Below are positions 19,053 to 28,379 of a stretch of 64,000 nt of DNA, one piece after another. The first letter of the stretch is position 1, and every line of letters starts with the position of its first letter. Source of the stretch: Atlantibacter hermannii (GTDB taxonomy: Bacteria > Pseudomonadota > Gammaproteobacteria > Enterobacterales > Enterobacteriaceae); assembly GCA_900635495.1 (NCBI GenBank), contig LR134136.1:248001-312000 (forward strand), written 5' to 3'. A model generated the notes under the pieces. That model searched no databases. It was given only the letters and a program-made list of their open reading frames with translations, and had not been told where the DNA came from. The translations under genes were made by a program, and so were the position numbers.

Positions 19053-19561
19053 GATTCGCGTCTCGTTTACATTCAGGACTATTAAAGGTAGCCATGAAAA
19101 GTTGAACCCGCGAATGCTTTTAATAAACAATCAGAATTTTAAACCTTTTTACATTAGTCTGATTGAGTTATTACCATTATGGACTACAAGAATATATGCA
19201 GCAGGGAACTTATGCCGTTACGTTTAGGTTGAAAATTTCAGCGTACAAATGTGTTATGAATTTTGTGTGAATTTAGGGATATTAATTTTTATTGCGGAAA
19301 ATAAAGAAAAGGTCAGACAAATTTACAAACGCCATCCTGGACAATGTTAAATCCTGAATAATAAAACAGAGTAATTAATATATAGTGCATGATATATTTT
19401 CTAATGTATATAACTCGTTGTTTCACCTATATATTAAAAATGACTTAAACAAAATTTTAACGGTCAGGAAATAAACGTATATTTTTATATTTATAAGGTT
19501 CACAATGGTCATCCATCCCCGGATTTAATCCGAAGGCCATTCCCCTCATTAAGGGGTATTA
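19053..19561. other. AT-rich divergent intergenic region
   Basis: No gene is seen. The region lies between the leftward dehydrogenase and the rightward MerR-type gene, so it should contain both promoters. It holds the inverted repeats AATATAT-N8-ATATATT (19377-19398) and CGGATT-T-AATCCG (19520-19532), possible operators for the adjacent regulator. A small hairpin CCCCT-CATTA-AGGGG (19542-19556) has as its 3' arm the ribosome site of the MerR-type gene. Confidence 0.45.
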
Positions 19562-20305
19562 ATGAATATTTTATCAACCGAAGCGATTTGCGCGATAACG
19601 GGCAGCCATCCTGCCTGCATCCGTCGTTGGTCGAAAGCGGGATTAATCAGCATTCATAATGCGCAAACCGGCTGGAAGACAGAGCAGATAGGCGATATTT
19701 ATCGCGTCATAAATCTGGCTGCAAGCGGGGCGACATTAAAAGAAATCCGCCACTGGCAATTAGTGGGTAAGCAATCTTTTACGCCGGGCTGGTCTGCTCA
19801 TCGTGGCAAATTATTATGGCAGCTTGAATACGGTACGCCGCGTTCGCTGGCGCGCGTGATGCGTCGTATTGACCATGATTATTGCGGCGATGACTTTATT
19901 AACTATGTATTACGGCCGTTAAATAAATGGCTGCGTGAAGATAACCGTGTCGGCGCGGCACGCCGTTTGACGCGTTTCCACGAAACGGTATTAAACCGGG
20001 CGCGTTGTATGATGCGTCAGGCGTACCGGAATAAAATGGTGCCGTTATTTCTTGAAGCCGTCAGCGTGTCTGACGAAACGGATGTCTGGCTTGAGGCTAT
20101 CCGGCTTACGCGTCAGGGTTTTGACGTTGAGTTGTCTTCCCAGGTGAAGGATACGCCGGCTGTTTCTCAATATTGCTACGAACACCATCTGTTATGGTGC
20201 GGCACGGGCATTAGCCGCTCGCGTCACAGCGAATTTCTGGAAAAACTCGATGCCGGTCAACCGATCCGCCTGTGCGGCCCGGATACGCGTATCACCCTGT
20301 CATGA
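19562..20305 (+). CDS. MerR-family regulator of the MlrA/BluR type
   Basis: 247 residues. The N-terminal MerR winged helix (ILSTEAICAITGSHPACIRRWSKAGLI...TEQIGDIYRVINLAASGATLKEIRHWQL) is somewhat divergent. The larger C-terminal domain resembles the cobalamin-binding-like domain of MlrA and BluR (YCGDDFINYVLRPLNKWLREDNRVGAARRLTRFHETVLNRAR...WLEAIRLTRQGFDVELSSQ). In E. coli, BluR is the target of the BLUF-EAL protein, and a BLUF-EAL gene lies 3.3 kb upstream here. A partnership is possible but unproven. AGGGG, five bases before the ATG, is the ribosome site and sits in a small hairpin. Confidence 0.8.
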   Translation: MNILSTEAICAITGSHPACIRRWSKAGLISIHNAQTGWKTEQIGDIYRVINLAASGATLKEIRHWQLVGKQSFTPGWSAHRGKLLWQLEYGTPRSLARVMRRIDHDYCGDDFINYVLRPLNKWLREDNRVGAARRLTRFHETVLNRARCMMRQAYRNKMVPLFLEAVSVSDETDVWLEAIRLTRQGFDVELSSQVKDTPAVSQYCYEHHLLWCGTGISRSRHSEFLEKLDAGQPIRLCGPDTRITLS

Positions 20306-20745
20306 GGCGCTTTATGAACGGCGTTATCCTGTTGAGCAGGCCGACGAGTGCGCTTGTCGGTTTGCTCAAACCTGTGTTCTGATTTTTCCCGCCGTGCTGG
20401 CACCCGGGCCAGAATCCATATCGACATCTCACTGTTTATTTAACCTCACTCCGCCGTAGCGGTCCTCCCGCGCATTCACCATCAATAGCGTGGCTTTTAC
20501 GATCGCTGTTGCTCCTAAATACGCGCTCAGGCGATACCGCTTCGACAACATGCCGGGTTTGTACCCGGCGTTATTGGCGCTAACACGCTGATCGCTAAAA
20601 TCCTTCTCCGCTGCTAAACAACGTTTTTATAAACCATTAATTGAGTGAATTCTGACCAGTCGTTACTGTTTGCGCCTCGAAAAGGTGATTCGGACTGGGG
20701 AACGCCCCTTGAGTAAGGAGTGAGTAACTTAATTAGCAGCGTATT
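20306..20745. other. Gene-free stretch with two strong hairpins
   Basis: No gene is seen. A two-part inverted repeat (TTGAGCA 20332-20338 with TGCTCAA 20363-20369; CCGAC 20341-20345 with GTCGG 20356-20360) follows the MerR-type gene and may end its transcript. GCCGGGT (20552-20558) / ACCCGGC (20563-20569) forms a second hairpin with a TTGT loop. The last 100 bases hold the leader of the NlpC/P60 gene. Confidence 0.5.
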
Positions 20746-21273
20746 ATGTTTAAAATCGTATCTTTCATATTTTTGGCGCTTATTTCACAGGCCTCTTTTG
20801 CAGCGCATTTCCCGGCCTCTTTTTATTTAGCTTCGCATCCTCATCCTTTTTCTGCGCACGATACCTTTATTGCGCGCGATATGACCAACCAGTTACTCAA
20901 AACGCGTTTATTACAACAATACGCCGACTGGAAAGGGACCCGGTACCATATGGGAGGGAGTAGCCATCGCGGAGTGGATTGCTCGGCCCTGATGCAACAC
21001 CTGTTTGCTGAATCAATGGCGCTTTCCTTGCCGCGTACCACCGCTGAACAAATGCGCCGGGGTAAGGCCGTCTCCCGCGAGGAATTAAAGCCAGGAGACC
21101 TGGTGTTTTTCCAGACGGGTCGCCGCCAGCGCCATGTTGGGGTATTTATTGGCGGGGATGAATTTATTCACGCCTCAACAAGCGAGGGCGTTACGATCTC
21201 ATCGCTGAATAATGAATACTGGCGCACGCATTATCAGGCCGCCCGCCGCGTTGCGGTAAAACCGGTGGGTTAA
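20746..21273 (+). CDS. NlpC/P60-family cell-wall endopeptidase
   Basis: 175 residues. A signal peptide (MFKIVSFIFLALISQASFA) puts it in the periplasm. The NlpC/P60 papain-like domain occupies about residues 55-170: the catalytic Cys is in RGVDCSALMQHLF, the His in RQRHVGVFIGG, and a third polar His in EFIHASTSEGV. It is related to MepS/Spr and YafL, which cut the mDAP-D-Ala cross-links of peptidoglycan. The ATG is preceded by a weak ribosome site. It converges with acpT and overlaps it by 4 bases. Confidence 0.85.
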   Translation: MFKIVSFIFLALISQASFAAHFPASFYLASHPHPFSAHDTFIARDMTNQLLKTRLLQQYADWKGTRYHMGGSSHRGVDCSALMQHLFAESMALSLPRTTAEQMRRGKAVSREELKPGDLVFFQTGRRQRHVGVFIGGDEFIHASTSEGVTISSLNNEYWRTHYQAARRVAVKPVG

Positions 21274-21878
21274 TCGCCCGTCATCGTCAGCACAGTCACT
21301 TGAAACGGATGTGCGGCGCACACGGCGATAAGCCGCGCCTCATGGCGATGCCAGCAGGTATGCAGGCCATGCGCGGCGAGCGCGTCCGGGGAAATATCCA
21401 GCGTCGACATCTCCCATACGCTGCCGCCGCGCTGTTTCAGCACCGCTTCCCGCAGCGTCCAGCCGTGCCAGAAAGCAGACAGCTGTTCATCCTCAGGCAG
21501 GGCCAACAGGCGTAACACCTCCGCCTCGCCAAAATAGTCCCGGGCAATACGCCGCCACGCGCTGCGCGGACGCAGGATTTCAATATCCACACCCACAGGG
21601 GCGATCGCGTCAATCCCCAGCACAATTTCATCGCCGCTGTGGCTGATGTTAAAACAGGGGGCGTCGGGACGGGTGAAAGCGGGTTTACCCTGGTGATTAA
21701 AAGTGAGCGCTTGCAAACTTTCTTCCGGGCAGTGCGCCGCCAGCATGATCCGCCCGGCGAGCCAGCTATTGCGACGCGGCCCGTCCGGCGCAGCGGCGAC
21801 AACGTCAGCAGGCAGCCAGCGCGCCACGGTAGCAGGCGCGCTCAGCGCAGAAATCTGACCGACAATCAGCCTCACCAT
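21270..21878 (-). CDS. acpT: 4'-phosphopantetheinyl transferase, AcpT type
   Basis: A 202-residue Sfp-like transferase that converts apo-ACPs to holo-ACPs using CoA. Family motifs are present: FNISHSGDE, VGVDIEIL (Mg-binding Asp and Glu) and FWHGWTLREAVLKQRGG. It begins three bases after the apeR stop on the same strand, so it is probably cotranscribed with the aryl polyene genes and loads the two dedicated ACPs ApeE and ApeF. In E. coli K-12, acpT sits beside yhhT with no APE cluster; here the cluster fills exactly that gap. Confidence 0.9.
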   Translation of the reverse strand: MVRLIVGQISALSAPATVARWLPADVVAAAPDGPRRNSWLAGRIMLAAHCPEESLQALTFNHQGKPAFTRPDAPCFNISHSGDEIVLGIDAIAPVGVDIEILRPRSAWRRIARDYFGEAEVLRLLALPEDEQLSAFWHGWTLREAVLKQRGGSVWEMSTLDISPDALAAHGLHTCWHRHEARLIAVCAAHPFQVTVLTMTGD

Positions 21879-21880
21879 GG

Positions 21881-23111
21881 TTACGGCCAGCGGCGGATGA
21901 CCAGCGAGGTATTAATGCCGCCAAAAGCGAAGTTATTGCTCTGCAAAAACTCGCAATCCACCGCCCGCGGTTCGCCCATGATGTAATCCAGCTCGCCGCA
22001 TTGCTCGTCGGGCTGCGTCAGATTCAGGGTGGGAGCGAACCAGCCTTCACGCATCATCTCCAGGCTCATCCAGGCTTCCAGCGCACCGCATGCACCGAGA
22101 GTATGCCCAAAGTAGCTTTTCAGGGATGAGATGGGTGTATGTGTACCGAACAGCGCGGCGGTTGCGAGGCTTTCGGCGATATCACCGCGATCCGTCGCCG
22201 TGCCGTGAGCGCTGATATAACCGATATCAGCCGGTGCAAGGTCCGCCATTTTCAGCGCCTTTTCAATGCAGATCTGCATGGTTTCCCGTTGAGGCTGGGT
22301 AATATGCGCCGCATCGCAGTTGGTGGCAAAACTGATAATTTCCCCGTAAATCGTCGCGCCGCGTGCTTTAGCGTGTTCCAGCTCCTCCAGAATCAGCGTG
22401 CCCGCGCCTTCGCCAATCACCAGACCATCGCGGTTTTTATCGAACGGCGACGGCGTGGTTTTCGGCGCATCGTTGCGCTGGCTGGTGGCGAACAGCGTAT
22501 CGAACACCGCCGCTTCCGACGGACACAATTCTTCGGCGCCGCCCGCCACCATCACCGTCTGGTAGCCGTGGCGAATCGCTTCCCAGGCGTAGCCAATCGC
22601 CTGGCTGCCGGACGTGCAGGCGCTGGACGTGGGGATCACCCGGCCCTTCAGGCCGAAAAACAGCCCGGTATTCACTGCCGTGGTGTGCGGCATCATCTGC
22701 ACATAGGTGGTGCCGGTAATGTTATTGGTGTGCTTCTCGGTCAGCATGGTGGCAAATTCGCTTACCGGCCCGGTGCTGCCAGTGGAGGAGCCATAAGCAA
22801 TTCCGGTCTCTCCGTTAGTGAGTACCTCCTCACCAATTAAGCCTGCCTGCTCAAGCGCCAGCTCGGTTGCGCGTGTCGACATCAGTGAGACGCGGCCCAT
22901 AGAGCGGATACGTTTACGGGTGTAATGCGCGGGCAAACTGAAATCGTCTATCGGCGCGCCCAGTAATGTGTGCAGACCGTCGTAGACCTGCCATTCCGGC
23001 ATCGCGCGCACCGCGTTTTCGCCCTGTTTAAGCCGGGCGGCCACCTGTTGCCAGGTTTCACCGAAAGCGGTCACCCCCGGCCATACCGGTAATCACAACG
23101 CGACGCGTCAT
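21881..23111 (-). CDS. apeR: Aryl polyene ketosynthase ApeR (one frameshift)
   Basis: FabF-like 3-oxoacyl-ACP synthase, 409 residues. One extra G in the run 23074-23078 separates MTRRVVITGMAG from VTAFGETWQQVAARLKQG. The start ATG at 23111 overlaps the apeQ stop as ATGA. The active site Cys is in TSSACTSGSQAIGY and the two His are in YISAHGTATDRGD and YFGHTLGACGALE, so all three catalytic residues are present. In APE synthesis this second ketosynthase probably starts or supports early elongation, while ApeO:ApeC does the main chain extension. The C-terminus NFAFGGINTSLVIRRWP is typical. Confidence 0.9.
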
Positions 23112-23839
23112 AGCATGCCTCCGTTTACAGAAATAACCTGGCGGGTGACGTAACCGGCAATATCCGACATCAGATAGCTGGCGAGCCCGGCCACTTCCTC
23201 CGCCTGGCCCATCCGTTTCATCGGGATAATGCTCATCGCCTCTTTCAGCGCCGCTTCTTCCATGTCAATCATCCCGGTATCGATCAGGCCGGGCGCGATG
23301 CAGTTAACGGTAATTTTGCGTTTCGCCAGTTCAATCGCCAGCGCTTTGGTCGCCCCGATAATCCCGGCTTTGGCGGCGCTGTAGTTCACCTGACCACGGT
23401 TGCCCATGATCCCGGACACTGAAGACAGCGTGATAATGCGCCCGCCGCTACGCAGGCCGATCATGGGCATGACGCAGGGCTGGATGACGTTATAGAAACT
23501 GTCGAGATTGGTATGGATAACCCCGTCCCAGTCCTCGTCACTCAGCGCCGGGAAAGCGCCATCGCGTGCGATACCGGCATTGCTCACCACGCCATACCAC
23601 GCGCCATTGGCCTCGATATCCTGTTCAATCACCGTGCGGCACTGCTCGCGGTTGCCGACGTCGAAGCAGAGCAGACGGCCCTGACCGCCCGCCGCGATAA
23701 CCTGCGCCAGCGTTTCCTGCGCGCCTGCCTCATCGCGATGGTAGTGCACGCCGACGGTAAACCCATCTGCAGCCAGTTTAACGGCGATAGCCCGGCCAAT
23801 GCCTTTGCTGGCCCCGGTGACCAGAACTGAACGACTCAT
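23108..23839 (-). CDS. apeQ: Aryl polyene 3-ketoacyl-ACP reductase ApeQ
   Basis: FabG-like SDR of 243 residues that reduces the beta-keto group after each condensation. The NADPH motif is LVTGASKGIGRAIAVKLA. The catalytic residues are Ser in ITLSSVSGIMG and Tyr/Lys in VNYSAAKAGIIGATKALA. The C-terminus YVTRQVISVNGGML is FabG-like. It overlaps apeP by 4 and apeR by 4 bases within the operon. Confidence 0.93.
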   Translation of the reverse strand: MSRSVLVTGASKGIGRAIAVKLAADGFTVGVHYHRDEAGAQETLAQVIAAGGQGRLLCFDVGNREQCRTVIEQDIEANGAWYGVVSNAGIARDGAFPALSDEDWDGVIHTNLDSFYNVIQPCVMPMIGLRSGGRIITLSSVSGIMGNRGQVNYSAAKAGIIGATKALAIELAKRKITVNCIAPGLIDTGMIDMEEAALKEAMSIIPMKRMGQAEEVAGLASYLMSDIAGYVTRQVISVNGGML

Positions 23840-24312
23840 TGTGGTGATTCCTGATTAAATAACTGTGCTAATTCAGCGTCATCCGGCTGAAAAGTATTAA
23901 TGCGTCCCGTCGCGACGGGCTGTTGCTGGTGGCTAATCGTCGCCTCGAAGCTGCCGAACCGGCTGTCCTGCATCAGCAAATGCACCGCGATATCCAGCGT
24001 GGCGTCGGCGGGGAAAGCGTCGACTTTGCAGTCCAGATCCCGTGCGCCGAGAACCATACCCAGGGAAATCCGCTTTTCGCCCTGCTGGTGGCGATGCCAG
24101 CCGGACCAGACGCCGACAGTTTGCGCCATCAGCTCCAGCGCATACCACACCGGCAGACAGCCCTGATCATCCAGAAACGGCGCCAGTACGCCGTCCGCAC
24201 TGAGGGTCACCCGGCAACGGGCGCTGTCGGCACTGACGTCCAGCACCTGTTCCAGCAATACCATCGGTGCTTCATGGGGTAAATAATCACCTGGAGTAAG
24301 GTAACCGTTCAT
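23836..24312 (-). CDS. apeP: Aryl polyene dehydratase ApeP (hotdog fold)
   Basis: 158 residues of the FabA/FabZ-like 3-hydroxylacyl-ACP dehydratase family: YLTPGDYLPHEAPMVLLEQVLDV, then LPVWYALELMAQTVGVWSGWHRH, the helix carrying the conserved Glu of the hotdog active site. It makes the conjugated double bonds with ApeI; the two proteins have been described as a dehydratase pair. I start at the ATG at 24312, which shares a base with the apeO stop (TGATG), rather than an upstream TTG. Confidence 0.88.
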   Translation of the reverse strand: MNGYLTPGDYLPHEAPMVLLEQVLDVSADSARCRVTLSADGVLAPFLDDQGCLPVWYALELMAQTVGVWSGWHRHQQGEKRISLGMVLGARDLDCKVDAFPADATLDIAVHLLMQDSRFGSFEATISHQQQPVATGRINTFQPDDAELAQLFNQESPQ

Positions 24313-25478
24313 CAACGTCTCCCGATTATCAGACTGGCGTTATTACCGCCGAACGCGAAAGAGTTCGACAGGATAACCGGCCGGGGCAATGGCGCAGGGG
24401 CGTGCAGAAGGCCACACGGCGGGAGGCTGTCGTCAGGGGTGGCGTGACGGAAGTCCTGGGCGGGCATATCCAGTCCGCGCAGCAACATCAACGCGCTCAG
24501 TGCCGCTTCGGTCACGCCCGCCGCGCCCAGAGTGTGCCCGGTTAACGGCTTGGTGGAGCTGCACGGCGTGGTATCGCCGAAAATGGCGTTAATCACTTTC
24601 GATTCAATCTGATCGTTAAGCGGCGTCGCGGTACCGTGCAGATTGATATAGCCGATATCCTGCGGCGTTAATCCGGCGTCCTGCAATGCCTGGTTAATCG
24701 CCCGGATCGCCCCTTCGCCTTCGGGGTGCGGCGCGGAAATATGAAACGCGTCGCTGGATTCGCCCACGCCCAACAGCGCCAGCGGCTGCGGCTCGCGGGT
24801 AAGCAACAGCAGCCCTGCCGCTTCGCCAATGGTGATGCCGCACCGTTCGCGGGCGAAGGGCTGGCAGAGTTTAGGGGAAAAAGCTTCGAGGCTGTCAAAA
24901 CCGTTCACCGGCATGCGGCTGAGCGAATCTGCTCCCCCGACTATCGCCACGTCCACCAGCCCGGCTTCAATCAGGCGGCGACCGCTGATAATGGCGCGGG
25001 CGCTGGAAGAACAGGCGGTGGAAAGCGTGTAAGCCGGGCCGGCGAGATCGAGATACTGGCTCAGGAAGCGCGACGGGTCGCCCAGCTCCTGCTGGTAATA
25101 ATGCCAGTTACCGTCACGTTCGCTGTGATGGTGATGACTTACAAACCGATCGCCCTCGTCCAGACCGGAAGTGCTGGTGCCGAGGATCACCGCCACGCGT
25201 TCGCTACCGTAGCGGGCAATCGCGTCATCCACCTGCGGCTGGATTTGCGCCAGCGCCGCCAGCAGCAGCTGGTTATTGCGGGAGCGGTGGGCCGCCAGAT
25301 GCGCGGGAATGGCGGGCAGTTCGCCCTCCACGCCGCCCAGTACCGCCTCGCCGCCGTTAATCAGCCAGCCCTGGCGCGGTTTCATGCCCGGCGCGATGCC
25401 GAGCGTAAGCTGACGGGCGATCTCGTCGAGCGTATTGCCCAACGCGTTAACCATGCCGATAGCAGAGATATAAATCAT
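24312..25478 (-). CDS. apeO: Aryl polyene ketosynthase ApeO
   Basis: KAS I/II-like ketosynthase, 388 residues, starting MIYISAIGMVNALGNTLDEI. The Cys-His-His triad is visible in LSTACSSSARAI, INLHGTATPLND and PLTGHTLGAAGV. It is the catalytic half of the elongating ketosynthase with chain-length factor ApeC, repeatedly adding malonyl units to the aryl primer. The ATG at 25478 is the family start; the ORF is open to 25523. One base separates it from the apeN stop. Confidence 0.92.
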   Translation of the reverse strand: MIYISAIGMVNALGNTLDEIARQLTLGIAPGMKPRQGWLINGGEAVLGGVEGELPAIPAHLAAHRSRNNQLLLAALAQIQPQVDDAIARYGSERVAVILGTSTSGLDEGDRFVSHHHHSERDGNWHYYQQELGDPSRFLSQYLDLAGPAYTLSTACSSSARAIISGRRLIEAGLVDVAIVGGADSLSRMPVNGFDSLEAFSPKLCQPFARERCGITIGEAAGLLLLTREPQPLALLGVGESSDAFHISAPHPEGEGAIRAINQALQDAGLTPQDIGYINLHGTATPLNDQIESKVINAIFGDTTPCSSTKPLTGHTLGAAGVTEAALSALMLLRGLDMPAQDFRHATPDDSLPPCGLLHAPAPLPRPVILSNSFAFGGNNASLIIGRR

Positions 25479-25479
25479 G

Positions 25480-26058
25480 TCAGTCACCAAGGTATTGAAT
25501 GGTGATGTGGTAATGGAACGCATGCTGCTCTATCGCGATCGGCACGCGTTTGCCGTTTCGCGTCAGGTAGGTGATTTCCGTGATCGGTTCGCCGCTGGGG
25601 TCGCGCAACTCACGACGGTCGCCGATATCGCGCAGGGTCCAGCCTTTCGGCAACTGCGTTTGCCAGGCCGCCAGCGGCCAGTGGCTGAGCATCACGTCAG
25701 CCAGCACCTGGCTGGCGGGAGGCAGTTGCGGCACCACTATCGACTGCTCGGTGTGGAGCCCCGTCTGGTCGTAGGTCAGCAAAAACAGGCGAATGCCCAC
25801 CGATGACAGCCCGGCCAGGGTGAGCTTTTGCGCATCGGCGTTCAACATCACCAGCAGCGACTGGGTTTGCCCGTTAAAGCGGCCGGTCAGCAGTTGCTGA
25901 GCGCTCACCGCCGGGGTAATGCCCGGTGGCGGAAGGGTCACCTGCACCCCCGGCTTCAGCCAGGCCTGAGGGCGCGTTTCATCGGGTGCGGAATGGCTGC
26001 ATCCCGTAAGCCACAGTACCGCAAGCAGCAGGCCCGCGCGCCAGATAGTCTGTTTCAT
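25480..26058 (-). CDS. apeN: DUF3261-type lipoprotein ApeN
   Basis: 192 residues. The lipoprotein signal MKQTIWRAGLLLAVLWLTGC has a clear lipobox (LTGC), so the mature protein is lipid-anchored. The rest has no recognisable catalytic motif (RPQAWLKPGVQVTLPPPGITPAV...). The family is found with LolA-like and MMPL proteins in APE and related pigment clusters and probably helps move the lipid-linked pigment to the outer membrane. Its ATG overlaps the apeM stop as ATGA. Confidence 0.85.
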   Translation of the reverse strand: MKQTIWRAGLLLAVLWLTGCSHSAPDETRPQAWLKPGVQVTLPPPGITPAVSAQQLLTGRFNGQTQSLLVMLNADAQKLTLAGLSSVGIRLFLLTYDQTGLHTEQSIVVPQLPPASQVLADVMLSHWPLAAWQTQLPKGWTLRDIGDRRELRDPSGEPITEITYLTRNGKRVPIAIEQHAFHYHITIQYLGD

Positions 26059-28379
26059 CGTTTCTTTCTCTCTTTTCGGTCGGGCATCGCCAGCGGCGAC
26101 AGCAAAAACGCGGTGAATATGCCGCTGCACAACACAATGCCAAAGCTGGCAATCGCCTGGGTGTTGCTGAATACCAACATGCCGAGCGTCAGCAGCGTGG
26201 TGATCATCGCCACGCTTACCGCCAGCAGCGAGGTCAGCGGCGTACCGCGTGGGTTGCTGAAAAACAGCGTGTAGTTAATGCCGATCCCTAATACCAACAC
26301 CAGCGCCAGCAGGGAAAACAGATTCAGGCTGTGGCCGGTAAACGCCAGTACCGCAAGGCCGGTGGAGAGCGACAGCAGCGACGGGACTAGGCTTATCGCC
26401 CCTTTGCGCAGGCCCAGCCGCGCTACCGCGCCGAGGGCGATGATCAGCAGCGCCACGCCTAATAATCCACCCAGCAGGGTACGGTACATTGCAAACAGGC
26501 TGTCGAAACGGGCTTTGCGGTCGACCCATACCACGCCGCTGGCCTTTTCGGTCAGCTGATTCAGCGCATCGCTGGAGCGCACGCCGTTAACCGGCACCAG
26601 TACGCCGCTCTGGCCGTCTTTCAGAGTGATCCACATCAGCCGCCAGCCTTCGCTCACCGGGCTGTTAAGCCACTGCGACGGCGTCACCTGCATCGGACGG
26701 ATATCCGGCGTCGTTAACGCAATCCCCGCCTGGCTTAGCGCCTCACGCACTGCGGGCACGCTCTGTTCAATCAGCGCGACATCCTGCTGCTGGCGGGCGA
26801 GGGAATTAAGCGGTATTTGCCGCCAGCTTTCAATCAGCCTCTGCTCTTTGGCCTGCGCCAGCAAGGGCGTAAAAGCCTCAAGGCGCTGGAGGGTCTGTTC
26901 AGGATTATCGCCATACACCACGAACCATTTCTGATCGACGCCCTGGCCGGTGAGGGCGGTAATAGTTTTTTCCTGGGCCAGGATATCGGCGGGCAGTGCC
27001 TGCAACTGGGCGATATCGTCATTCACTTTTAGCAGGGCCATTCCGGTAAGGGACAGGACCGCCAGCGCTACCGGCAAACCGATGCGCAAGGCGTTATTAC
27101 GCCGCCAGGCCGCCAGCCAGCGCATCAGCCACACCATGCCTGGCACCGGGCGTACCGGTAAACGGCGGCACAGCCACGGATGCCAGAAAATGACCGTCAG
27201 GCAGGACGCGCTAAGGCCCGCCGCCGCGAACAGCGCCATCTGGCGGATACCGGGGAAGGGCGCGAGCATCATAATCAGATACGCCGCCACGGTGGTCAGC
27301 AGCGCCATCAGCAGCGCCTTACGCACTTTGACCAGGCTTTGCCACGGCGTCATTTCCGCGCCGTGCACCATGCGCTCGGTCAGATAGTAAAGCGTGTAAT
27401 CTGCGGAAATACCGATGATGCTCATGCTCATCACCAGCGTCATAACATGCAACTCGCCAAAGGCCAGCAGCACCGATACGCAGCCTGCCAGCGCGCCGAT
27501 GCCCACCGATAGCAGGCACAGCAGCAGCGGCGTCAGGGAGCGGAACACCGCCACAATCAGCAACATCACCCCAAGCACGGTGGCGACGCCAAGCGTTGAG
27601 ACATCGTGTTTCGCCTGCTGACTGGCGTAATCACTGTAAAACAGCGTACCGCGCGCCAGCACCTGCGCCTGGGGATATTCGCGTTTCAGTTGCGTATTAA
27701 GATCGCCCAGCGCCTCTACCATCCGGTGAGTTTGCTGCATATCGAACGACGAGCCGGCCAGCTCGCCATGCAGTAAATACCAGTAGTTGCCTTGCGCATC
27801 CTGGGCCACCAGCCAGCCGTTGAGCAGCCGCAGGTGGCTGGCGTTTTGCGCCAGATTCATCTGCGCGCCGCGCACCAGCATCAGCGGATCGTGTTGTAAC
27901 TCCTTGCCGCTGACGCCGGAAAACGCCGAGTAAATCTGGGACAAAATCCACTGCGCCTGGGCCTGACCGCCATTCTGCAGGCGGGCGCGGGTGGCGCTGT
28001 CGAGGCTGCCGTTGCGGTGTTGAAAAAAGAACTCGCCCCACGCCTGCTGTGCGGCGGCATCCACCGGGCCGCCGACTTTCGCCAGCGCCGGTTGCTGGCG
28101 CAACAAATCCAGATAGCGCTGTGCGGGCGCAGGATCGGCCTGTTTACCCGGACTGATCATCCACACCAGCTGTTGGTCGAGGCGTTGCATAAAGCCGTCG
28201 TTAAGCGCAGGCGGCACCGCGCCCATGCTCTGGCCCGGCAGCAGCGCCAGCACCGAACTGTTGATCCGCGCGCCTGGCAACAGCGCCGCCAGCGCCGCCG
28301 CCAACAGCAGACAGACCGCCAGCCAGATCAGCGCGCCGCCACGCCGGGGCTTAGAAAGCGAAACGTTGACGTTCGTCAT
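26055..28379 (-). CDS. apeM: MMPL/RND-type aryl polyene exporter ApeM
   Basis: 774 residues with two repeats of a large periplasmic loop flanked by membrane helices, the MMPL/HpnN plan. TM1 is GGALIWLAVCLLLAAALAALLP. The second repeat has GLPVALAVLSLTGMALL and a C-terminal helix bundle with VLGIGINYTLFFSNPRG. The proton-relay helix contains SIIGISADYTLYYLTERMVHG. It probably extracts the acylated or glycosylated aryl polyene lipid from the inner membrane and passes it to the LolA-like protein encoded upstream. Overlaps apeL by 29 bases and apeN by 4. Confidence 0.9.
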   Translation of the reverse strand: MTNVNVSLSKPRRGGALIWLAVCLLLAAALAALLPGARINSSVLALLPGQSMGAVPPALNDGFMQRLDQQLVWMISPGKQADPAPAQRYLDLLRQQPALAKVGGPVDAAAQQAWGEFFFQHRNGSLDSATRARLQNGGQAQAQWILSQIYSAFSGVSGKELQHDPLMLVRGAQMNLAQNASHLRLLNGWLVAQDAQGNYWYLLHGELAGSSFDMQQTHRMVEALGDLNTQLKREYPQAQVLARGTLFYSDYASQQAKHDVSTLGVATVLGVMLLIVAVFRSLTPLLLCLLSVGIGALAGCVSVLLAFGELHVMTLVMSMSIIGISADYTLYYLTERMVHGAEMTPWQSLVKVRKALLMALLTTVAAYLIMMLAPFPGIRQMALFAAAGLSASCLTVIFWHPWLCRRLPVRPVPGMVWLMRWLAAWRRNNALRIGLPVALAVLSLTGMALLKVNDDIAQLQALPADILAQEKTITALTGQGVDQKWFVVYGDNPEQTLQRLEAFTPLLAQAKEQRLIESWRQIPLNSLARQQQDVALIEQSVPAVREALSQAGIALTTPDIRPMQVTPSQWLNSPVSEGWRLMWITLKDGQSGVLVPVNGVRSSDALNQLTEKASGVVWVDRKARFDSLFAMYRTLLGGLLGVALLIIALGAVARLGLRKGAISLVPSLLSLSTGLAVLAFTGHSLNLFSLLALVLVLGIGINYTLFFSNPRGTPLTSLLAVSVAMITTLLTLGMLVFSNTQAIASFGIVLCSGIFTAFLLSPLAMPDRKERKKR

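Noticed and set aside
20250..20459. 69-residue rightward ORF
   Set aside because: It overlaps the 3' end of the MerR-type gene in another frame and reads through the hairpin with no domain.
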